A DNA stretch of 38,000 bases, from assembly GCA_964058845.1 (NCBI GenBank), contig CAXKVR010000498.1:1-38000 (forward strand). Reading direction: 5' to 3'. This document shows positions 30,678-38,000 of the stretch, piece by piece. Source of the DNA: Carex sylvatica. Lineage: Eukaryota; Streptophyta; Magnoliopsida; Poales; Cyperaceae. Position 1 is the first letter of the stretch. The number at the start of each line of letters is the position of its first letter. The notes below the pieces were generated by a model. It did not search any database and was not told where the DNA came from. It saw nothing but the letters and a program-made list of their open reading frames with translations. The position numbers were made by a program, and so were the translations under genes.

Positions 30678-33600
30678 ATGGAGGAGGGAGGTTTTATTGA
30701 AATTGAAGAGAAAGAGGGGGCTCTTGAATTCTGTTCGCCTGATTCAGTGGCAGAGTACTCGAACGGTACGTCACCGCTTTCTTACAGCAACACTTATTTC
30801 TGTCTAGAGAGAAGAGCTTGCATCCTATCTTTATTGAAATTTATGATATGGAAGGCCACTAGTGCAACTAAGAAATAAAATTACAAATAGTAAAAACACA
30901 TTATGGCCCGTTCTTTTCTTTACCATTTTGCATGTTTTAAATAAAGAATAGGAAAAAGAAACATAATAGTTTGACTTGACTGTTGTTTCTCAGATGGCGG
31001 CATTTTCGAATTAGATGAAGGCCAAGAAGTGGAGGGAGGAAATGGAGAAGAAGAAAACGAACAATCAAACACACAAATGGTAGAATGGAAACTATCTACT
31101 GGCTTCTCAAACCGAGCCAAAATTATCGAAATTTTAAAAAATCTACAATCTCCAGAAGTAAACATCTACTCTCATGCCTCAAAAGAATTTGTCGGGCTTC
31201 TGAAGGGTGAAACAGGTAATGAGTTTCTAGTTGAGCTGATCCAATTGTCTCCTAACTGTGCCGAGTTAATGGATTCATGGCGGATACACCAGGGTAAATC
31301 TGGTATGTCCCACATTTTGGCTCTTCTATCAAACATCATTGACCACCCAGCTGGAAAATCCAAAAATGTTTCAATCAGAAAAAGAGTGGAAAATTTGGCC
31401 CGATTACTTGTCGAATTGAAGCTTGATGACATTTATTCTGAATTAAATGCTCAAGAATGGAGGCGTCAGAGTGCAGCGTTAAACCTATTAGCCTCAGTTG
31501 TCAAGCGAGGTGTTGGTTTAGCTTCAGAGGTGGCCAAGAATTTTGATTTTAAATTACCTGCTCTAGGAAAATTATCTGGGGTTGCAAAAAAACGGGTTGC
31601 AAAAAAACATTCAAGAGAGTCAAAAGTCCAGGTTCCAAAACAGTCAAGCAGACGTGCATTTGTTACTTTCGCCATGTCATTTGTTGAATCGGCTAACCCA
31701 AGATTGCTGAGGTGGATTCTGCAACAAAAGGAGCTATTTTCTGGTGTCTTACGGGGTATATCTAACGATGATGCTAATACAGTAGTGTATATATTATCCT
31801 TATTTCGAGATAAGGTATTAAACGAAGAGTATTTGATCCCACCTGGATTGAGAAGTGTATTATTTGGCAGTGCAACTCTAGAGCAACTGAGTTATATCTC
31901 TGGCAACCCTGAGGGGGGAGTTGCTGCTGATGTGGCGCATCAGGTGTTGATGATGGCCTGTACTGATCATAGAAATGGGTTGATGCCGGGCCCGGGTTTG
32001 AGGGGCAATGAGAAGAGATTGTTTGATTTAATGAAGAAGCTTAAGGCAACTGAAATTGCATATCACAAGGAGTTGGTTTTGGGTATTGTTTGCTCGAGGC
32101 TTTCTCTTTGTTCGGCTTATTTCAATGAATTCCCATACCACCTTGAGCCCCGGCCTCTGCCTTCATGGTTAGTTATATATCTCACTTTTGGCTACTGGTT
32201 TGCAGTGAACTTGTGTCTGCATGGTTTATGTTTGTGGGTTCTTTTCTCCTGTGTGATTGAATTAGCTTTTCTTGGGCAAAGAAATTTTGTTCAATATCAA
32301 TGAGTAAAGTCAAAGCACCACAAGTGCCAATCCTTTCCATACCACACTGGTTAGGAAATTGTACTGTTTTTCCATGAATGCACTGCATTGTTACTTTTGT
32401 GGCATTTCTGTACTGCACTGTACTGGTGGTTAACCTGTTTTTCCTCTTTTTTGTTAAGTTGGTGCTGATTTACCAATAATCATTGCAGTTTTCACCATTT
32501 TCTACATCATGGTTTGCGAAATCAGTACAAGCAGGATATATAATCTATAATCAATTGCACCTTTATAACTAGCGTTATGAACCTTGGTATGACCTATTAA
32601 CCTAACTCTTTTTCTTGCCAGGGTTTCTGCCATTTCTCTTGTAGCCGACATAGTTTCATCACTTGATATAAATCTCCTCATGGCATCTCTTTCCTCCACT
32701 ACTGAGGAAGAAGGGTCAGAACTAGTCTTAAAATGCATCACCCCTCAAGTATGCTCTCGACTGATTTTAAACAAGGGTTTGCTTCACTCTAACAATCTTG
32801 TTAGACATGGGTCTCTCAGACTCGTGCTCGAATCTTTGAAGATCCTCTGCAACCTCATCCATGCAATAGATGGTATTGCATCTCGTGATAATAGTAACAA
32901 GTGGGCCTCTATGAAGTGTTACATACAAGATGCGGTGAGAGCATCTCTACCTGACTCACAAGTTTTGGTCAAACTTCTTTCCACAAAGTGTCAGAAAGAT
33001 TCGAGAAACTTAAAAAAATCTGGGTTGTCATTGAAAAGGTGTGCAGAGTTGGTGCCACCTACTGAGGTGGCACTGAAGAAAAAGAAAACTGTTATGAGCA
33101 GAGATGGTGATGATGATATAATGATTGGAGGAGTAGTTGTTGATCCTGCTGAAAGTGCTAATATTGAAGAAAAGGAATCCGAAAGCAAAGCTCAAAGTTC
33201 GGGGACAGTTAATGAGATATGGGGTATAGATGGAGAGACTTCAGTTTTGGACGAAGTGATAGAAGTAGAAGACATTTTCCAGTCAAAGCTTCTTGATGTT
33301 CTAACATTTTATTTGGTAAGGATGTCCAGATTTATAACTTTTTCCCTCTTTGTCTGAGATGCTGCATATCAGTTAGTATATTCTACCAGTTTATAATTCT
33401 CTGTGGAGTATCCTCTTTTGCACCATACTCCAGATTTTGTTGAGTGACAACAAAGTTACTGGTACAGGTCCACTTGCTGATTGGTGGAATCAATTTCTTG
33501 TAAAAAGATAATCAAGAAAAAAATTATAAAGTAAAGGAAAGCACTCATGTTGTAGGACCGGTTCTCTCTATACAAAATTAGATTATTTAGGCACATCAAT

Positions 33601-36600
33601 GAAATGATGTCTTCCAGTAGGGCCAAATATCTATTTTGTCACAAAATTTTGAGGTGTAGAAAGCTAGAAATTCATTTTACTTGTTTTCAATGCTAAGTTG
33701 CTATCTATCTATGCAGAGGGCATTGCCAGCCTCCTTTGATGGAACCTTTGATTTCATAAGAATAATACCTTCCGACCCCTCAACTCTCTCTAATTGTGAA
33801 ACAGCTTCTCTGTTACCTCTACTTACCGAGTATGTGCTACCTGGTGGCGACTTTGAGAGAGTTCCTGAATCAATGTACAAGCATTTGCAACCACTAATCA
33901 GTATCTTCCTGTATTCAAAAGGGAAACATATCAGAGACCAAGCTTATCAACTGGTACGTGCTGCAATGATCAGTACTGGTGCCTTCGAGGGGAGTCTCTG
34001 GGAGGTTGATTGTTGGCTTGTTTTTGAACAATTTTTTGAGGTATCTTCAGTTGTGATACCCTTTTTGTGTGATGCAGTATCGACAGTTGGAAATAGCTTA
34101 TACAAGTACATGGACCAGATGCGCAATTTGATATCAGGTACAGTATAGTATAATGGTGGTATTAAACTTTACGGATCACAGTCAGTTTGGGATTACTGGT
34201 GTTTTTCATGTTCAGAAAGATAAAGTACAAAAGCACTGGTATAGGACTATGCATCAGGCCGTACCTGTACAGCACCAGTCTGCACTAGATACACATATTT
34301 GTTTTGTTCCTTTCGTTGGTTGTAGTGATAAATCCAACTCCAGGGGGCTGGTGTAATTTATTTGCTAGTAGAACTGCCCCTACTATAGCGTTACCAGTAA
34401 AGAGTGTTTGGTACAGCAATTGTTGCTATTTATGTTTGTTAGTCTAGCATAAGCTTATGTATTTACTATATTATGCACTGTTCATTTGATTCTTTTGATG
34501 TAATTAAATGCAGATAATAAGCCTTGTTATAGCCCTTTGGTATTGTGTATTCTCCAAAAGTGTCTCAGGCTTCTTGATTCAAATTCTGGCAGTTTTAAGT
34601 TGCATGAGAGGTCCACTATTTCTTTATACGTTGGCAATACACTAAGCTTAATCTTGCAATCTCAGGTATCATGTACTCTTTTATCTTGTAGAAATTTATT
34701 ATGGCTTTAATATAGCAGTGTACTTCATTTGATGATGCCTTGTGTTTAGTGAAATAAATTGTTGAGTTGAAACAAAAATCGAAAGGATAGACACGATTAT
34801 CTAGTCGCCAATCACCAAACCCAAATGAATATAAATGAATTTTCCAAAAGTAGTGTTTACCACAACACTGGTTTGTGCCACATTGGTGTACTACAAGAAG
34901 TACCTTTACATGGTTCCAAAATATGGAGACTTGGTTGGTTTGAATAAGCTTGTGTCTGATATGGTGAGTATATACCTGTAACAGATGAGTACATTGTTTA
35001 ATTCAATATAATGGTTTACCAGTTGAGTTCTGATTGCAGGCAGATATGAGTCTGTTACCGGGTCTAATAAGCTCAGTATTGACCGAAAAACTGAAGGACT
35101 ATTCATCCAAAGAAATAGATATAAAACTCTCTCTCTGTGAATGGAGGCCATTGAGGAATCTTTTTCGTCTCTCCCAAAGTGTGAACAACAAACTATACTG
35201 CAGCATGTTCTCTTTACCTGAGATCTCTTTAAACAAGCCGCCACTTAGCAACTCTTTCTCTCTCGTGCTCTCTAAAGTGGATGAGTTGACAAACTGCAGT
35301 CGAGCGAGTGCACTACCCAGTGTTGCAAATTCATTTTTATACTCAGTGATCTGTGCGAAACCTGAGGATCTGGTCAACAATTTTCCTGAAATTCTTAGCC
35401 TTGCAAAGGACCATTTCTCATCTCACTTATCATTTTTGGCCTCAGTACTCTTTCTAGAGAGAGATAATCTTGCCAGAATTGTCGATCGTTGGCCTGAATT
35501 ACTTTCCCTTAGCATCAAAATGACAAAGGGTGAAATCTTAACTAGTGAGAATGTTGCCGGTGCATTTGCCAAATACTTAGTGGAGGCCTCATTTTACACA
35601 CTATTTGGTACACTAGTTGGATCTGGATATCATGTGGATTTGATTCAATCAGTTGAGCTACTAGAATTGCTTAGAGAAAAATTATCTGACAGACCGGTGC
35701 ATCAAATGGCATCTTACCTGAAATTTGTTCTGTTTTGGGGTTATCATATCCTCTCAGCCTATATTTCTGAACCTTCAGATCAAATGGGGGAGCTTTCAAA
35801 CCTGTGCTTTTCTATTGTTGATTTTGTTTTTGACCGACTTACGCTTTCGTATCATAGTCTGGAGTCCTATTCTCTTATGAGGTTTATGACTTGGGACTTG
35901 GTGGATTTACTCTTTGGGCACCCTTTAATCACTGAATTGTTACCATCCTCTTTGTCAACTGGAGATGTCCTCTCTGATGGTGGCCTGGATCAATTTAGGT
36001 ATTTTTCGAAGGAAAATCTACCCCTTGTTAGCCGGTGTTTGTTGCGGCTTTTAACTAAGGTGTACGTTTCTTTGGAAAAATTGGGAAGTAAACTGGATTT
36101 AAAAGCACCAAAACTACTGCTGAAGAAAATACAACTTCTGTTCAGAGAAATGTTCCAATGTTGCAATGAGAAGTCCACTTATGGGCATTTGTTACCTGTT
36201 TATTGCGTTTTACGTGAATTGGTGTCATTTGTTTCTCCTTCTGAGCTTTTGGACCTTGCAAATTGGATGTTTTCTGTGTTAGAAAACAAATTTGCAGTTT
36301 CGGGGTTTGGATCTGAACCTGCTGTTACTATGGCGTTTGTGTGCCTACAATTTGCTGATACTGCCATGGAGATGTTGTTTGGTTGTGGCCCAGTACATAA
36401 TTCAACTCAGGACATGAAGGGGGAGGGCTTTGATGGTGCCGCCCTGCAAAATGTTTATTACCAGATTCTCAATTCAGTTTTGAACATGGATTTAGAATTC
36501 AGTGATTTCTTCTTGTATAAGGCAGTTGCATGCATGTATAGGCGCAGATACAGAGAATCTATTACCTCTTCTCACCTTTGTTTGGCTATGTTGTCTTCTA

Positions 36601-38000
36601 ATATCCTCATGAACTCTCCTCTTAAATTGATAAATTACTGTATTCTCCCCTCAAGCAAGGTCAAAACTAAAATTCTTGAGTTAATTATTGAATCAAGCTC
36701 CATTCACTTGAAGCTTTTCGGAAAGCTGTTTATGGGATTGATGCTGAGGAACCCATCTATTTTGAATCTTTTCATGGGGAATAATGATTTGTCAGATGGT
36801 GATTTTGTCAATTTGTTGCCTGCAGCTTTGGTATATGTTAATAAGAGTGGTTTAGAACAGGCTCGAGAGATACCGGCTTTTTATGCTGGAATATTGTTGG
36901 ATGGTTTTTCTAATTGGAAAAATTTTGTTACTAGACACGGACTTACTGAAATGTGTGAGCAATTTCATGACCCCGAGATTATGTCACTTGGTGATTTCAC
37001 TTGGCGTTTTGAGAGAACTCTCTTGGGTAAGGCAGTTTCTATGCTAAGCCATTTTCTCTATTTGAATGCTGCTTCAATTACCAAAAAACAAAGGTTGGAA
37101 ATACTGGATTCCATGTTCCCCAAATTGGCTGAAGTAATAGTTTCTGATCTGACCAAAATTAACTCACACAGTTCAATTGAGGAAACTACAAGGATTACAG
37201 GTGAAATTCATGCCAAGGTTTCTCTTGCTAGGTTGCTATTATCTGACAAAGCAGCACCAGAGATGGATTCCAAAAAGATAAACAGTGTAAAGCAGAGGTT
37301 CATTTCAATTTTGGTTAATTCACTAGATTGGATTGTGAGAAACTTCCGACAGAATGAAAAATTGGAGCATTTTATTTTGCATAATATTGTTGAAATGTGT
37401 TTGGAAGCTCAGTCTCACCTGATTCAGTTAAAATCGCTGCCTTTCTTGAGTACATTTATCAGATCTTCACTTCTTCACAGATTTGATGACCCTGTTACAC
37501 TGAAATCGCTTCGTAACATTTGCATCTGCCTTTCAGAAGGAAGTTTCTCCGCCAATAAAATCCTTGAGCTTTTACTGGGTCACTCTCAGTTCGTAACTGC
37601 ATTTACATGTGACTCTTTTGTTTCATACCCTTCTACTCTTCTTCAGCCAGTACCAAGTATCTTCAAGTCCCTTAATACTTCTTCTGATAGCAGCTGCAGC
37701 AAATTAACTCATGGTAGTTCCATCTCAGAGATGAGAAAACTTGAGCTTGTTAGGCTGTTGAGGGTACTATACCATTTAAAGATTAAACAAGACTGTCAGG
37801 GATTGCAAAATGAGTCGAAAGAACTGCTGTTCCTTCTTTTATCGGTGTATGGCGCAACTCTTAGGGGCATAGATCTGGAGATCCTTAGCCTCATGCAGGA
37901 GATTGAGTTGTCAGTGGGGTCAAACTGGGGAGGTATAGCCGAGATGGACTATCTGTGGGGAAGTGCAGTTACGAAAGTGAGGGAGGAGATGAAAATGGAG
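30678..38000 (+). CDS. URB1: URB1/Npa1 60S ribosome-biogenesis protein, 5' portion, truncated by window edge
   Basis: Nucleolar pre-60S assembly factor (yeast Npa1/Urb1, human URB1/NOPRA1), acting as a large helical-repeat scaffold on early pre-60S particles. Exons: 30678-30765, 30994-32167, 32622-33315, 33717-34137, 34514-34665, 35040-beyond 38000; phases agree. That gives 1,830 codons, against roughly 2,500 or more expected for the plant family. Residues about 80-420 show the Npa1 N-terminal domain (RRQSAALNLLASVVKRG, FDFKLPALGKL, then NPRLLRWILQQKELFSGVLR). A KKKK stretch near residue 573 followed by an acidic run may serve nuclear targeting. The last exon is one open frame of 987 codons to the window edge; I read it codon by codon and found no stop. 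The final residues (YGATLRGIDLEILSLMQEIE ... DYLWG) look like the start of the C-terminal NopRA1 domain. ATG 30678 lies just after the telo-box leader. Confidence 0.93.

Noticed and set aside
32168..32303. URB1 exon 2 frame continuing past the donor
   Set aside because: Conserved sequence ends at RPLPSW. The GTTAGT donor and the acceptor at 32621 restore W-V-S-A-I-S in frame, so this is intron read-through.
34153..34356. 67-codon plus-strand frame
   Set aside because: Lies in the URB1 intron 34138-34513, whose splice sites restore the frame to the next exon; no similarity recognised.
1..38000. tRNA, rRNA, CRISPR array, integrated virus or prokaryotic-type cluster
   Set aside because: I looked for cloverleaf-like blocks, regular spaced repeats, and capsid, integrase or reverse-transcriptase frames. 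None was found beyond the weak LINE-like fragment.

Overview
This is a stretch of plant nuclear genome, almost certainly from an angiosperm and probably a eudicot. It is AT-rich, has many short GT-AG introns, and its intergenic DNA is full of miniature transposons. The four protein-coding genes match plant families, but the species cannot be named from the sequence alone. I rebuilt all four gene models by hand from reading frame, splice sites and family conservation. None of the exon boundaries has transcript support here.

Layout. (1) 69-7258, minus: the first 23 coding exons, about 725 residues, of exportin-1 (XPO1/CRM1); the 3' part lies beyond the left edge. (2) 7259-13649: about 6.4 kb without a convincing gene, holding a 212-bp MITE, a perfect 42-bp tandem duplication and other decayed repeats. 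(3) 13650-17516, minus: a complete 8-exon gene for a 400-residue ataxin-2-like protein with an Lsm/SM-ATX fold and a PAM2 motif (poly(A)-binding-protein interactor). (4) 17517-21155: about 3.6 kb with three MITE insertions, one of them nested inside another. (5) 21720-25709, minus: an RBP45-type protein with three RRMs and a Q/G/Y-rich tail. (6) 25710-30677: 5 kb separating two divergent genes. It holds a 996-bp foldback element flanked by an exact 9-bp target-site duplication and an 863-bp candidate Helitron. (7) 30678-38000, plus: the 5' part (1,830 codons) of URB1/Npa1, a very large 60S ribosome-biogenesis factor that runs off the right edge.

The genes share a theme of RNA and ribosome biology: nuclear export (XPO1), poly(A)/PABP-linked mRNA control (ataxin-2-like, RBP45) and pre-60S assembly (URB1). 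They are separate transcription units and not an operon. From memory, the ataxin-2-like, RBP45 and URB1 neighbours resemble the Arabidopsis order around At4g26990-At4g27000-At4g27010, so this is probably ancient conserved microsynteny. Leaders of XPO1, RBP45 and URB1 carry telo-box (AAACCCTA-type) motifs, usual in plant translation and ribosome-biogenesis genes.

I see no tRNA, rRNA, CRISPR or viral sequence, and no gene cluster that looks like an undescribed system. The strongest unusual signals are the transposon structures (foldback, nested MITE, Helitron ends), two GC-AG introns in XPO1, and an intronic inverted repeat flanking the last main coding exon of RBP45.
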